A DNA stretch of 64,000 bases from Borrelia duttonii Ly (GTDB lineage Bacteria; Spirochaetota; Spirochaetia; Borreliales; Borreliaceae): contig NC_011229.1 in NCBI RefSeq assembly GCF_000019685.1, forward strand, positions 372,001 through 436,000, written 5' to 3'. Position numbers and translations under genes: made by a program. Of the stretch, positions 27,436 through 37,252 are shown piece by piece. The notes under the pieces were generated by a model that made no database searches, had not been told where the DNA came from, and was given only the letters and a program-made list of their open reading frames with translations. The first letter of the stretch is position 1; every line of letters starts with the position of its first letter.

Positions 27436-28605
27436 ATGAATAACAATAATTTAACAGCAACATCTGAGTCCGTATCTGAAGGACATCCTGATAAAATTGC
27501 GGATCAAATTTCTGATGCCATACTTGATGAAATACTTAAAAAAGACAAAATGGCAAAAGTAGCATGTGAAACTTTAGTTTCACAAAATTTAATAGTAATA
27601 GCAGGAGAAATAAACAGTAAAGCAAAAAAAGATATAGATATCAAAGAAACCGCAAAACAAACAATAAAAAATATTGGATACACAAATATAGAATATGGAC
27701 TTGATTATAAATCAGCAACAATAATTGATGCTATTGGTTCTCAATCAATAGACATTACAAATGCAGTTGAAAAAAAAGATACAAAAGATATAGGAGCAGG
27801 GGATCAAGGAATAATTTTTGGTTATGCATGTAATGAAACTAAAAATTTCTTACCCATAGCATACGAATTATCTAATTTAATTTTAAAAGAAGCTAGTAAA
27901 CTTAGAAAATCAGGTGAAATTAAGTGGTTGCGTCCCGATGCTAAATCCCAAGTAACCATTGAATATGATTCTTACAAAAATCCAATTAAAGTCAGCAATA
28001 TTGTCTTATCCCATCAACATGATCCTGATATCCCTTATTCCTATTTAAAACAAACAATCATCGAAAAAATTATAAAACCCGTTTTAAATAGCAGATCAAT
28101 GTTCGAAAATAATATAGAATATTACATTAACCCTTCTGGAAATTTTGTAATAGGTGGACCTACTGGTGATACCGGTCTTACAGGAAGAAAAATTATTGCT
28201 GACAGCTATGGAGGATTTGCAAGACATGGTGGTGGAGCTTATAGTGGCAAAGATGCTACCAAAGTTGACAGATCAGCAGCTTATATGGCACGATACATTT
28301 CTAAAAATATGGTAGCAGCGGGCATCTCTCGAGAATTTGAAATGCAAATTGCCTATGCTATTGGCATTCCCAAACCAATATCTATTAAGATAACTACAGG
28401 AATTAATGATAATGAATATGAAAAAAAAATATTAAATTTTATAATAAATAACTTTGATTTAACTCCTAATGGAATAATTAAAAAACTAAAATTAAGAGAG
28501 CCCATATATTCTAAAACATGTACATACGGACATTTTGGGAAAAACGAATTAGAATGGGAAAAATTAGATTTCGTAGACACAATCAAAAAGGAGTTTCAAA
28601 TATGA
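27436..28605 (+). CDS. metK: S-adenosylmethionine synthetase
   Basis: A 389-residue enzyme that forms S-adenosylmethionine from methionine and ATP. The signatures [33 protein letters not shown] and the glycine-rich [15 protein letters not shown] are all present, as is [12 protein letters not shown]. Length is normal. AAGGTG precedes the ATG. Its stop codon overlaps the luxS ATG by four bases (ATGA), so the two are translationally coupled. The 16-base gap from pfs leaves no room for a SAM riboswitch. Confidence 0.97.
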   Translation: MNNNNLTATSESVSEGHPDKIADQISDAILDEILKKDKMAKVACETLVSQNLIVIAGEINSKAKKDIDIKETAKQTIKNIGYTNIEYGLDYKSATIIDAIGSQSIDITNAVEKKDTKDIGAGDQGIIFGYACNETKNFLPIAYELSNLILKEASKLRKSGEIKWLRPDAKSQVTIEYDSYKNPIKVSNIVLSHQHDPDIPYSYLKQTIIEKIIKPVLNSRSMFENNIEYYINPSGNFVIGGPTGDTGLTGRKIIADSYGGFARHGGGAYSGKDATKVDRSAAYMARYISKNMVAAGISREFEMQIAYAIGIPKPISIKITTGINDNEYEKKILNFIINNFDLTPNGIIKKLKLREPIYSKTCTYGHFGKNELEWEKLDFVDTIKKEFQI

Positions 28606-29075
28606 ATAAAATATCAAGTTTTACAATTGACCACACAAAATTACAACCTGGCATATATATCTCAAGGAAAGATACATTTGACAATTTAACACTAACTACT
28701 GTAGATATTAGAATGAAGACCCCCAACAAAGAACCTGTAATTAACAATGCAGAAATTCATACAATTGAACATATAGGAGCAACACTACTTAGAAACAATA
28801 AAGTTTGGGGAGATAAGATAATATATTTTGGACCAATGGGCTGTAGAACAGGCTTTTACCTAATACTTCTTGGTAATTATGAAAGCAAGGATCTAATTGA
28901 TTTAATATCTTGGCTTTTTAATGAAATCACCAATTTTCAAGGAAATGTTATAGGTGCAACTGAAAAAGAATGTGGTAATTACCAAGATCATAATCTCAAT
29001 ATGGCAAAATATGAATCTAGTAAGTATCTAGAAACATTAGAAAATATAAAAAAGGAAAACTTAATTTACCCTTAA
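28602..29075 (+). CDS. luxS: S-ribosylhomocysteine lyase (AI-2 synthesis)
   Basis: A 157-residue homodimeric iron or zinc enzyme that splits S-ribosylhomocysteine to homocysteine and DPD, the precursor of autoinducer-2. The metal motif [12 protein letters not shown] (HxxEH) and the later Cys in [10 protein letters not shown] are intact, as is the catalytic MGCRTGFY. The ATG at 28602 gives the normal family length; an upstream in-frame ATG at 28518 lies well inside metK and is not needed. Borrelia lacks known uses for homocysteine, so detoxification of S-adenosylhomocysteine is a likely role in addition to any signalling. Confidence 0.96.
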   Translation: MNKISSFTIDHTKLQPGIYISRKDTFDNLTLTTVDIRMKTPNKEPVINNAEIHTIEHIGATLLRNNKVWGDKIIYFGPMGCRTGFYLILLGNYESKDLIDLISWLFNEITNFQGNVIGATEKECGNYQDHNLNMAKYESSKYLETLENIKKENLIYP

Positions 29076-29203
29076 CATACCTTAAATATATAAATATGAT
29101 AATAACAACGCCATATCATATATAAACAAACACAATATACAATAAAATTTAACACCAATTATTAGTTAAAATGATACTTCAATCATCAATTTTGATAAAA
29201 ATT

Positions 29204-29623
29204 TCAAATATTTTTACTTATTTTTTTAGATAAGTCTAAATATTCATCTCCTGAAAGTTCAATACTACAATTTCTCTTAAAACCTAAATTATCACCTTGA
29301 AATCGTGGAATAACATGAAAATGAGTGTGAAAAATAACTTGTCCTGCCTCAGAACCAATAGCACTATAAATATTAACTCCCTGACAAATATTAAAGTCCA
29401 ATTTTTTTAAAGATAAAGCTACTTTTTTACACACTCCCAATAGTTGTCCATCAAGTTCATCATTCACATCTAAAATATCATTACTATGTTGTTTGGGAAT
29501 AACAAGAGTATGGCCAATATTTAAAGGATTAATATCAAGAAAAGCAAGTATTAAATTATCCTCATAAACCTTATAACATGAAATTTCATTTTTAACTATC
29601 TTACAAAAAATACAATCACTCAA
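29204..29623 (-). CDS. HIT-family nucleotide hydrolase/transferase
   Basis: A 139-residue protein of the HINT type, with the diagnostic His triad as IFHTHFHVIPRF near the C-terminus and the N-terminal CIFCKIVKNEIS that in some members binds zinc. Such proteins hydrolyse AMP-lysine or similar phosphoramidates. The precise substrate cannot be read. I chose the TTG at 29621-29623, five bases after a perfect GGAGG; a TTG four codons earlier would place that site inside the gene. It is convergent with luxS and lies 36 bases downstream of mgtE. Confidence 0.9.
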   Translation of the reverse strand: MSDCIFCKIVKNEISCYKVYEDNLILAFLDINPLNIGHTLVIPKQHSNDILDVNDELDGQLLGVCKKVALSLKKLDFNICQGVNIYSAIGSEAGQVIFHTHFHVIPRFQGDNLGFKRNCSIELSGDEYLDLSKKISKNI

Positions 29624-29670
29624 AATTTCCTCCAAATCAACTCTATCTTAATGCTTATAAAGCATACCTA

Positions 29671-31032
29671 TTAAAAATAATTTGACAACACTAATTTTGC
29701 TATATTAAAATAAGCAATTAAGGTCACAACATCAGCAATAGTAGTAATTAAAGGTCCAGCCATCAAAGCCGGATCTATCTTTACAAGCTTAGCCATAATA
29801 GGCAAAAGACCTCCCAATATTTTTGCTACCATCAACCCTATCATCAAACACGCAGAAACAACAAAAGCTATTTTAAATTTTTCATCATGTGCAGGAATTA
29901 CAAAAAATACAATTCGTAAAAAATTAACACTAGCCAAAATTAAACCAACTAAAATACTTACACATATTTCCTTAAATAACACTCTAAAAAAATCTTTTAC
30001 CTTAAGAGTTCCAAGAGCAAGTTCACGAATAATTAATGCAGATGCCTGAGAGCCAGCATTACCAGAAGTATCCATTAAGAGTGGAATAAAACTGGTTAGA
30101 ATCACTAAAGATAAAACTAAATTTTGATAATTAGTAATTATAGTGGCAGTTAGAGTAGAAGATATCATAAGAACCAAAAGCCAAATTATTCTATTTTTTG
30201 TCATATCAAAAATAGAAGTATCAAGATAAGATTTACCCAAAGGCGTAACCGCGGCCATTATCTGAAAATCTTCAGTATTTAAATTTTGAATTACTTCAAG
30301 GATATCATCAATAATAATGACTCCTATCATCCGTCCCTCATTATCAACAACAGGAACACTTGAAATATCATGATTTTGGAAAAGCAAAGCAACATCTTCT
30401 TTTCCATCACCAACTTTTACAATATAAAATCCACTATTTTTCATGATAGTAGAAATGACAACATCATCACTAGACAACATTAAATCTTCAATCTTAACAA
30501 CACCTTTTAATCGTTTCTCTTCATCTGTAATATAGTAGGTATAAATATCTTCTTTGGTTTTTGCAACCTTTCTAATATAATCAAGAGCTTCTCTGACATG
30601 AAAATATTCTTTAAGCTCAATATATTCTATTGTCACAATTGAACCAGCAGAATCATCACTGTAAGACAAAAATTTATTAATTATCTCCCTATTCTCTTCA
30701 GTAGAACTTGCTAAAAACCTTTGCACAACATTTGCAGGAACTTCTTCTAAGAGATCAATAACATCATCAAGATTTAACTCATCTACCATCTCTCTTATTT
30801 CTTTATTTGTAAAAGAATTGGCCAATTTATTTTTTGTAACTTGATCAAAATTAGAAAATGCTTCAACAGCAACCTTTTTGGGAAGAAACCTATAAATCAA
30901 AATCAAATCAGAACCATTAAGCTTCTTTAAAGCTTCACTAATATCAAAAGCATCGTATTTTAAAAGCTCTTCCTTTATATCAGAATATTTTTTTTCTTTA
31001 AGCAAGGTTTTTAAAAATACAACATCTATCAT
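29671..31032 (-). CDS. mgtE: Magnesium transporter MgtE
   Basis: A 453-residue protein with the complete MgtE plan: an N-terminal superhelical domain (1-130), two CBS domains (about 135-255, including HDISSVPVVDNEGRMIGVIIIDDIL), and a five-span membrane channel domain with LLMDTSGNAGSQASALIIRELALG, the conserved pore motif. The cytosolic domains sense Mg2+ and gate the pore. GGAGA precedes the ATG. The trehalase gene lies upstream on the same strand. Assignment is secure; the transported ion follows the family. Confidence 0.94.
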   Translation of the reverse strand: MIDVVFLKTLLKEKKYSDIKEELLKYDAFDISEALKKLNGSDLILIYRFLPKKVAVEAFSNFDQVTKNKLANSFTNKEIREMVDELNLDDVIDLLEEVPANVVQRFLASSTEENREIINKFLSYSDDSAGSIVTIEYIELKEYFHVREALDYIRKVAKTKEDIYTYYITDEEKRLKGVVKIEDLMLSSDDVVISTIMKNSGFYIVKVGDGKEDVALLFQNHDISSVPVVDNEGRMIGVIIIDDILEVIQNLNTEDFQIMAAVTPLGKSYLDTSIFDMTKNRIIWLLVLMISSTLTATIITNYQNLVLSLVILTSFIPLLMDTSGNAGSQASALIIRELALGTLKVKDFFRVLFKEICVSILVGLILASVNFLRIVFFVIPAHDEKFKIAFVVSACLMIGLMVAKILGGLLPIMAKLVKIDPALMAGPLITTIADVVTLIAYFNIAKLVLSNYF

Positions 31033-31086
31033 ATCAATATCTCCAAGATTTTAATTTAAAATAAATGTTTAGCTAACCCTTATTAA

Positions 31087-32511
31087 TTAAAGCTTATCTA
31101 AAAGCATAGAACATCTACCTGAAGGTATAGGCAAGGTCTTTTCTTTTTTATTTAATATGTTTATTGTAAAGTAGTAAAGCTTTTCAGATTCCATCTTAAT
31201 CTCCCACCCTCTCTTTCCCTTATTACATATAATTGTGGTTTGATTTTTTTTAAGTGACAAACTCTCTATTCCCATAATCTCAAGAGCAGGAATATTCCAA
31301 TAAACTGTCTTATCTGGTAAACTAATTGTAAGTCCAATAATATTCTCTATCATAAGGCTAATGCTAAAGAGTGCAAGATAACAAATAACATCCTTTTCTG
31401 GAAGAGTTCTCTTTGTAACATCCAAATATGCTGGACCCTCTTTCATTGGTTTATAAGCTTCCCAAATATGTCCTTTAATTTTACCATCTGGCAACAAAGT
31501 ATCTAAAATATAATACAGATGTCTTATGGTAAATTCTCTTGCTATATTTGCACGTCTACAATATTCAAGTCCTTTAATGACAAAAAAATTCATATAGGTA
31601 TAAACAGAACCATAATATCCATTTCCATCCAAATTAAAATTAGGATCATTAGCTGAAAGAGTAGGAAAAGGATTTGGTGTGCCAAAGTGTTCATGACTCT
31701 TTAAATATAAAACCATTCTCTCAATTCTATCTTCACTTGGAATTTCAGATAAAAGAGGCAAAAACCCTACTATAGTCTTAAGTTTAATAATTTTTTCATT
31801 AACATCAAGATCATAATAAAAACCATCTACTTCATCCCACATCAACGAATTGATCTTAGCCTTAAGAGAAAAAAATCTTTTCTTATATTCTAAGGATAAA
31901 TTTTTATCATTTAATATATCTGCTAACTTGGCAATACAATATGCACTATGCACCTGAAATGAATTAAAATCTATAGGATAATGAACATTCTTTCTAGGAG
32001 AATTTTTATAAAAAATCTTATTCATATCAATCGAATAAAGACCATTTGATTTTAAAAACTTTTTTTCTATCCATTTATAATACTTATCAAGAACTGGTAA
32101 AACATCACAAATACGCTTTTTATTGCCTGTTTTATGATACAAATTATATTCAACCCAAGCAAAAATTGGTAATCCAATACCATCATCATTTCCTTCTAAG
32201 TGAATAATATTATTATTGTGATCATAACGTGATCTAATTGCACCAGATGATTCTTGAAGTTCATAAAATTTATCAATAGTAGATGTAGGAGAATACTCTC
32301 CATTACTGTAAACAAGAAAAAAGCTTGAAAGACAAGCTTGCAATTGATCTATAAATTCAACATTTTCAGAATAATAATTCTTATCCTTTTTACCTTTCTC
32401 TAAAGATTGGGAAAAAATAATCTTATCTCGGATCCAAGAGAGACTCTTATTATAAATATCAATAAAATCTTGATCATAATAATAAATTTTGGGAAACACA
32501 TTCTTATTCAA
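31087..32511 (-). CDS. treA: Probable trehalase / GH37-63-type glycoside hydrolase
   Basis: A 474-residue soluble protein of the (alpha/alpha)6-barrel type. Visible blocks include GNDDGIGLPIFAWVEYNLY, HYPIDFNSFQVHSAYCIAKLA, DEVDGFYYDLD, GNGYYGSVYTYMNFF and IKGHIWEAYKP, in the order seen in trehalase-like families. There is no signal peptide, so the substrate must be intracellular. The gene corresponds in position to the annotated trehalase of B. burgdorferi (BB0381); trehalose would be a sugar from the tick vector, but the exact substrate is not shown by sequence. The start is TTG at 32509-32511 with AGAGG eight bases upstream. Confidence 0.7.
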   Translation of the reverse strand: MNKNVFPKIYYYDQDFIDIYNKSLSWIRDKIIFSQSLEKGKKDKNYYSENVEFIDQLQACLSSFFLVYSNGEYSPTSTIDKFYELQESSGAIRSRYDHNNNIIHLEGNDDGIGLPIFAWVEYNLYHKTGNKKRICDVLPVLDKYYKWIEKKFLKSNGLYSIDMNKIFYKNSPRKNVHYPIDFNSFQVHSAYCIAKLADILNDKNLSLEYKKRFFSLKAKINSLMWDEVDGFYYDLDVNEKIIKLKTIVGFLPLLSEIPSEDRIERMVLYLKSHEHFGTPNPFPTLSANDPNFNLDGNGYYGSVYTYMNFFVIKGLEYCRRANIAREFTIRHLYYILDTLLPDGKIKGHIWEAYKPMKEGPAYLDVTKRTLPEKDVICYLALFSISLMIENIIGLTISLPDKTVYWNIPALEIMGIESLSLKKNQTTIICNKGKRGWEIKMESEKLYYFTINILNKKEKTLPIPSGRCSMLLDKL

Positions 32512-32560
32512 TGCTCAAACCTCTGAAAAACATACATCAATCGACTCCTATTTATTATAC

Positions 32561-32566
32561 ATTATA
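32561..32566 (-). promoter_or_regulatory. Likely -10 element for treA
   Basis: Read on the minus strand, TATAAT lies about 50 bases before the treA start codon, with a weak TTTAAA at the -35 distance. The flanking 280 bases up to the bmp genes hold no gene and are strongly A+T-rich, so chance matches to -10 are common here. Confidence 0.35.
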
Positions 32567-32794
32567 ATAATAATAAAATGAGATTTAAAACCAAAAATTT
32601 TGGATATTAAACATAAATTAAAAGTTAAGCAATATCTAATTAAAACAAGTTATAAGTTAAATTATAATTGCAAAAAAACAAATTGATACACCTAAGATAA
32701 AAAAATTAATCATTAAAATACGTATCAAAATTAAATGAATTATACAAAAAATATGTAAATAAATTCTTTAATCATTAATAAAAATTAATACTGA

Positions 32795-33805
32795 TTAAAA
32801 AAATATTTTAAGAAACCTATTATAAGCATCCTTATTATTTGGAACAATAATTTTACCATTAATTATCTTTGAATAAATATCATCTAATTCCTTTTCAAGG
32901 TTAAAAGAAATTTTTTTAGGATTTTTAACAAAATATAGCAAACCCTCTTTTAACCCATAATTTAATAATTGACCTCCTTCAAAAGCTCTTGTTTTCAAAT
33001 AATTAGAAATAACAAGACTTAATATTCTTCCAATATCTTTAACTGAAGATGTAATAATATGTTCGGGTAACAGATAAGATTGATCTTGGTCAACACCAAT
33101 AACATAATGTCCAGCCCCCAATTTTTTTGCAGCCTCAATAACTCCAAGCCCAGATAAACCTGAAGCATGATAAATAATATCTATACCATCCACATACATC
33201 TCGTTTGCCAATATCTCTCCACTCTCGGAATTAATAAAACTTCCAACATACTTATTATCAATATTAATATTTTGATTAGCATAAATAGCACCAGCTTCAT
33301 ATCCATACCTAAATATGTTGATAAAGTCATCATCCATCCCGCCTAAAAACCCAATCTTACCTGTTTTAGAAATACTAGCAGCAATATAACCTACTAAAAA
33401 TGCTACTTCCTCTACTCTAAAAGTTATGGCTGATAAATTTTTAGGAATGCTTAAATCAGAATCATATATAAAATCAACAACTACATATTTAATTTCTGGA
33501 TTTTCCATAGCAATTTTAAGAGCCACATCACTAAACCTATACCCAATCAACCATATAAAATTAGAACCATCTGCTTTCAATGAATTTAAATCAGACAAAT
33601 AAGAATTTGGACTAGATTCCTTTATAGCTACTTCTAATCCAAATTCTTTCTCCACCTTTTTAATACCATTCAAAGCACTTTTATTAAAAGACTCATCATC
33701 AAAAAATCCATCTACTAAAACACCAACTTTAACAGGCTCACCATCAACTTCAGAAGTAAAACACGAAAAATACAACAAACATAACACTAACAATAAATTA
33801 ATCAC
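32795..33805 (-). CDS. BMP-family nucleoside-binding lipoprotein, BmpA/BmpB-like
   Basis: A 336-residue lipoprotein with lipobox LYFSC (Cys15), then the substrate-binding Bmp fold, including VDGFFDDESFN, SNSYLSDL-type and GFLGGMDDDFINIFRYGYEAGA segments and GHYVIGVDQDQSYL. These are the PnrA-like purine-nucleoside ABC receptors. The C-terminus (IVPNNKDAYNRFL) is most like B. burgdorferi BmpA, and its place as last gene of the cluster fits BmpB, so I give no symbol. The start is GTG with GGAG six bases upstream. In Lyme Borrelia BmpA is a surface antigen that binds laminin. No transporter genes adjoin. Confidence 0.88.
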   Translation of the reverse strand: MINLLLVLCLLYFSCFTSEVDGEPVKVGVLVDGFFDDESFNKSALNGIKKVEKEFGLEVAIKESSPNSYLSDLNSLKADGSNFIWLIGYRFSDVALKIAMENPEIKYVVVDFIYDSDLSIPKNLSAITFRVEEVAFLVGYIAASISKTGKIGFLGGMDDDFINIFRYGYEAGAIYANQNINIDNKYVGSFINSESGEILANEMYVDGIDIIYHASGLSGLGVIEAAKKLGAGHYVIGVDQDQSYLLPEHIITSSVKDIGRILSLVISNYLKTRAFEGGQLLNYGLKEGLLYFVKNPKKISFNLEKELDDIYSKIINGKIIVPNNKDAYNRFLKIFF

Positions 33806-33861
33806 ATATATCTCCTCTTTAAGCTAAGTTAAGCCAATACAATCCCCAATATAATTAAAGT

Positions 33862-34932
33862 CTATAACCTTGCCTTAAATAAATCAAATTCATGTTCAGT
33901 AGAAGGAACAATTAATTCCTTTTTAATTATCTTAGTTTGAATTTCTATAAGAACATCAATAAGCCCACTATCAATAATATCAGGATCTTTAATAATATCT
34001 ATAACATTGTCTTCAAGTCCTAAATCAAAAACTTTACCACCAGCAAATTTATGATTTTTTATCAAATTTGCTGAATAATCGTGTATTGCTTGCCCAACAT
34101 CCTTTATTACAGAAGTAATAACATGACCGGGTGCAAGATATGATTGATCCTTATTAACTCCAATAATATAATGTCCAACTCCAAGTTCTTTGGCAGCTTT
34201 AAACATACCAAGTGAAGCAGGCCCCATGACAGGAAAAATAATGTCAACACCATCCTCAACATACATATGTTCAGCAAACAATTTGCCAGCAACTTTATCA
34301 ACTTCATCCAACATTCTCTTTACAATTACTCTTGTTGTAGGATTTGCATAAAATGCTCCTGCTCTAAATCCAATCACAAATCTCTCAACATAATCCATAT
34401 TAACACCTGTTACAAATCCAATTCTATTACTTTTACTCATCTTAGAAGCTAAATATCCAGCTAAAAATGAACCCTCCTCTGATCTAAAATTAATAGCTAC
34501 AAAATTTTGTGGAATCAAAATATTTTCATAATGCAAAGGATCGATAATTCCATACAAAACATTAAAATTCTCATGAGCAAATCTTATCACAGAATCTGAA
34601 AAAGAAGCACCAATAAACCAAACCAAATTAGCCCCCTTGTTTTGTAATGCGAAAACATCTTCCGACAACAATTCACTAGCAGTCATCAACATTTTTTCTT
34701 CAGAAGGATAAGGTGTTATAACTTTTGGAATAACTTTAGTTCCAAATTCATTTTTTATATCCATAACACCATCAAGAAAACTTTGAAAATAACCCTCATC
34801 ATCAAAACTACCCGGAGCCACAAGTCCAATAACAATCTGATCATCAACACTTCTAGCAAACTTATTTTTTGAAAAAAAGCAAGATATGAACATTAAAACA
34901 AAAAGTAAAATGAAAGATAAATTTTTAGACAT
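33862..34932 (-). CDS. bmpC: BMP-family nucleoside-binding lipoprotein, BmpC-like
   Basis: A 356-residue lipoprotein with lipobox MFISC (Cys18). It is the most divergent of the four paralogues: the opening reads GLVAPGSFDDEGY instead of IVDGTFDD, and it shares the insertion PYPSEEKMLMTASELL and the C-terminus VPSTEHEFDLF with my memory of B. burgdorferi BmpC. The ligand-binding block IIGVNKDQSYLAPGHVITSVIKD is intact, with Asn-Lys where the others have Asp-Gln. A strong AAGGAGAGG lies before the ATG. A 158-base gap with a palindrome separates it from the upstream paralogue, so it may have its own promoter. Confidence 0.88.
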   Translation of the reverse strand: MSKNLSFILLFVLMFISCFFSKNKFARSVDDQIVIGLVAPGSFDDEGYFQSFLDGVMDIKNEFGTKVIPKVITPYPSEEKMLMTASELLSEDVFALQNKGANLVWFIGASFSDSVIRFAHENFNVLYGIIDPLHYENILIPQNFVAINFRSEEGSFLAGYLASKMSKSNRIGFVTGVNMDYVERFVIGFRAGAFYANPTTRVIVKRMLDEVDKVAGKLFAEHMYVEDGVDIIFPVMGPASLGMFKAAKELGVGHYIIGVNKDQSYLAPGHVITSVIKDVGQAIHDYSANLIKNHKFAGGKVFDLGLEDNVIDIIKDPDIIDSGLIDVLIEIQTKIIKKELIVPSTEHEFDLFKARL

Positions 34933-35036
34933 AACTTATCCTCTCCTTATACAAAATAACTTTTAAGTAAACAATTTTTTAATTCTAAAACAAAAATTTA
35001 TAAATACAAAATTTATTCAGAAGATAAAAATAGTCT

Positions 35037-35067
35037 ATATATTAACATGTTAATAAAGTTAATATAT
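35037..35067. repeat. Inverted repeat between bmp genes
   Basis: A 10-bp perfect stem, ATATATTAAC and GTTAATATAT, with an 11-base spacer, contains a nested 14-bp palindrome ATTAACATGTTAAT (35041-35054). It lies 24 bases after the stop of the upstream bmp gene and 100 bases before bmpC. It could be a terminator, though without a clear T-run, or an operator. High A+T content raises the chance expectation. Confidence 0.4.
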
Positions 35068-35090
35068 TTTTCTATAAAAAAAGAATTGAC

Positions 35091-36119
35091 TTAATAAATA
35101 TGAATATTTAAAAAATTATTATATTTATCAAAATTACTTGGAACTATAATATCACTATTAACTATCTTATTTTCTATAATTTGAATTTCAGATTTAAGCT
35201 CATCTGTAATTTTAAAACCATTTTTAACAATACTAACAGCTTTATCTTTAAGACCCAATTTTAGTAACTTACCACCATTAAAACTCTTAGTATTTAAATA
35301 ATCCTTTGTTATTTCATAAATAGAATTTCCAACATTCTTAATAACTGATGTCAATACATTATCAGGAGCAAGATAAGACTGATCTTGATCAACGCCAATA
35401 ATATAATGCCCATCTCCAAGTTCTTTTGAAACCTCAATAGCACCAAGTCCTGCAAGCCCTGCTGACACAAATATGATATCAACATCATCTTTGTACATTT
35501 TTAAAGCAATAGTCCTTGCTAAAGACAAATCTACAAAAGATCCCAAATATTGAGAAGTTAACCCAACATCTTTATTTGCATATTTAGCACCAGCTTCATA
35601 TCCATACCTAAATGCATTAATTACCATACTATCCATTCCACCTAAAAATCCAATTTTACCTGTCTTAGATATTTTAGCCGCAAGATACCCAGCTAAAAAT
35701 GAAGCCTCTTCAACTTTAAAGGAAAGACCAAGCAAATTATCAGGAATACTAGTATCATCTTCATAAATAACATCAACAGCTCCATAAATAATATCTCTAT
35801 TCAATAAAGCAGCATGTTCAATAGACTCTTGCAGTCTAAAACCAACTCCCCAAATAATGTCAGAACCTCTATCTTTAAGGCTCTCTAAATCACCAGCATA
35901 AGCACTACTTGTTGAAGCTCTTCCAACAATTTCAACTTCAAATTCATCTTCTAAAACCTTAGCACCTCTCCAAGCATCCTCACCAAATGATTTATCATCA
36001 AAAGTACCATCAACTATCAAAGAAATTAACGCCTTTCCTGAAGTTCCCAAAATAGATGTCTTTTTACTGCATCCTAAGAAAATTAATATCACACAAATTA
36101 ATACCATAAATTTATTCAT
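35091..36119 (-). CDS. BMP-family nucleoside-binding lipoprotein (extra BmpA/D-like paralogue)
   Basis: A 342-residue lipoprotein with lipobox IFLGC (Cys17). It carries the full family core: LIVDGTFDDKSFGEDAW, SKTGKIGFLGG, NAFRYGYEAGAKYANKD, GLGAIEVSKELGDGHYI and GVDQDQSYLAPDNVLTSVIKN. It is closest to the upstream paralogue at 36143, sharing several near-identical DNA tracts. Its place between the BmpD-like and BmpC-like genes has no match in the B. burgdorferi order bmpD-bmpC-bmpA-bmpB as I recall it, so it may be a relapsing-fever-type BmpA paralogue. GAGG precedes the ATG; the upstream stop is 23 bases away, so the two are cotranscribed. Confidence 0.87.
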   Translation of the reverse strand: MNKFMVLICVILIFLGCSKKTSILGTSGKALISLIVDGTFDDKSFGEDAWRGAKVLEDEFEVEIVGRASTSSAYAGDLESLKDRGSDIIWGVGFRLQESIEHAALLNRDIIYGAVDVIYEDDTSIPDNLLGLSFKVEEASFLAGYLAAKISKTGKIGFLGGMDSMVINAFRYGYEAGAKYANKDVGLTSQYLGSFVDLSLARTIALKMYKDDVDIIFVSAGLAGLGAIEVSKELGDGHYIIGVDQDQSYLAPDNVLTSVIKNVGNSIYEITKDYLNTKSFNGGKLLKLGLKDKAVSIVKNGFKITDELKSEIQIIENKIVNSDIIVPSNFDKYNNFLNIHIY

Positions 36120-36142
36120 AAAGTAAAACCTCTAATTTTATA

Positions 36143-37171
36143 TCATCTTTTATGTAGATGATCACTAATAAAATAATTATAAGATTTTTCATCTTTGGGA
36201 ACTGTAATCTCATTATTAATTATTTTTTCTTTAATCTCTAAGAGAAAATCTGGATTCCTAATTAAATCTAAATTTATTGTTTCATTAAAAATCAAATCAA
36301 GTGCTCCATCTTTAAGTCCAAACTCCAAATTACCTCCACGCCAATTATCAAACTTTAAATAAGATTTTGTCAAATCGAAAATAACTATATCAATGCACTT
36401 AACGTAAGACACAAGCACATTACCAGGAGCAAGATAAGACTGATTTTGGTCAACACCAATAATATAATGTCCATCTCCAAGTTCCTTTGAAACCTCAATA
36501 GCACCAAGTCCTGAAAGACCTGCTGCTGCAAATATAATATCAACTCCAGATGAATACATTTTACTTGCAATTGAACGTCCAAGAGAGAGATCAGAAAATG
36601 TTCCTACATATTGAAAACTTACTTCAATATCTTTATTTGCATACTTAGCACCAGCTTCATATCCATACCTAAATGCATTAAGAACAACACCCTCTATTCC
36701 ACCTAAAAATCCAATTTTACCTGTCTTAGATATCTTTGCTGCAAGATACCCAACCAAAAATGCTCCTTCCTCCGATCTAAAATTTATATTTACTAAATTT
36801 TGTGGCAATTTAACATCTTCCAAGTAAGAACCTTCAATAATGCCATAATTTATATTAGCATTTTCAAGAGATTTACGTAAAAATACATCTGAAAATTTAA
36901 AACCAACTCCCCAGATCAAATCAGAACCACTCTCTTCTAAGCCTCCAATATCAGACAAATAACTAGAAGCTTTAGATTCTTTTTGAATTATATTCACTTT
37001 AAATTCTTCTTTAATCTGAGTCATTGCCTTGGAAGAATTTTCATTAAATCCTCTATCATCAAAAGTACCATCAACAATGACAGAAACAGTATTAGAAAAC
37101 GAAACCTTATCTTGTGAATCTGAACAACTTAAGAGCAAGAAAAGCAAAACAACCTTTGTTAACCATCTCAT
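36143..37171 (-). CDS. bmpD: BMP-family nucleoside-binding lipoprotein, BmpD-like
   Basis: A 342-residue lipoprotein with lipobox FLLLSC. The fold follows the PnrA receptor: VIVDGTFDDRGFNENSSKA, GIIEGSYLEDVKLPQNL, FRSEEGAFLVGYLAAK and GVDQNQSYLAPGNVL. NENSSKA and the IIEG segment recall BmpD, which in B. burgdorferi binds adenosine. Its position next to rpsG also fits bmpD. The ATG at 37169-37171 is chosen because GGAGG lies seven bases upstream; an earlier ATG six codons upstream spoils the signal peptide. It begins the Bmp run, and its promoter must lie in the 80 bases after rpsG. Confidence 0.88.
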   Translation of the reverse strand: MRWLTKVVLLFLLLSCSDSQDKVSFSNTVSVIVDGTFDDRGFNENSSKAMTQIKEEFKVNIIQKESKASSYLSDIGGLEESGSDLIWGVGFKFSDVFLRKSLENANINYGIIEGSYLEDVKLPQNLVNINFRSEEGAFLVGYLAAKISKTGKIGFLGGIEGVVLNAFRYGYEAGAKYANKDIEVSFQYVGTFSDLSLGRSIASKMYSSGVDIIFAAAGLSGLGAIEVSKELGDGHYIIGVDQNQSYLAPGNVLVSYVKCIDIVIFDLTKSYLKFDNWRGGNLEFGLKDGALDLIFNETINLDLIRNPDFLLEIKEKIINNEITVPKDEKSYNYFISDHLHKR

Positions 37172-37252
37172 ATACAAACCTCCACCCAACTCTACTTAAG
37201 CTCAAATCAATCCACAACATCAAAATATATAAAAATTAAACCTATTACTATA

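Noticed and set aside
28518..28601. Longer luxS start inside metK
   Set aside because: The ATG at 28602 has AAGGAG upstream and gives the family length of 157; the longer form would add 28 residues of metK-overlapping sequence.
34107..34452. Short frames within and opposite the bmpC-like gene
   Set aside because: They are overlapping frames of a clear BMP-family gene with no signals of their own.
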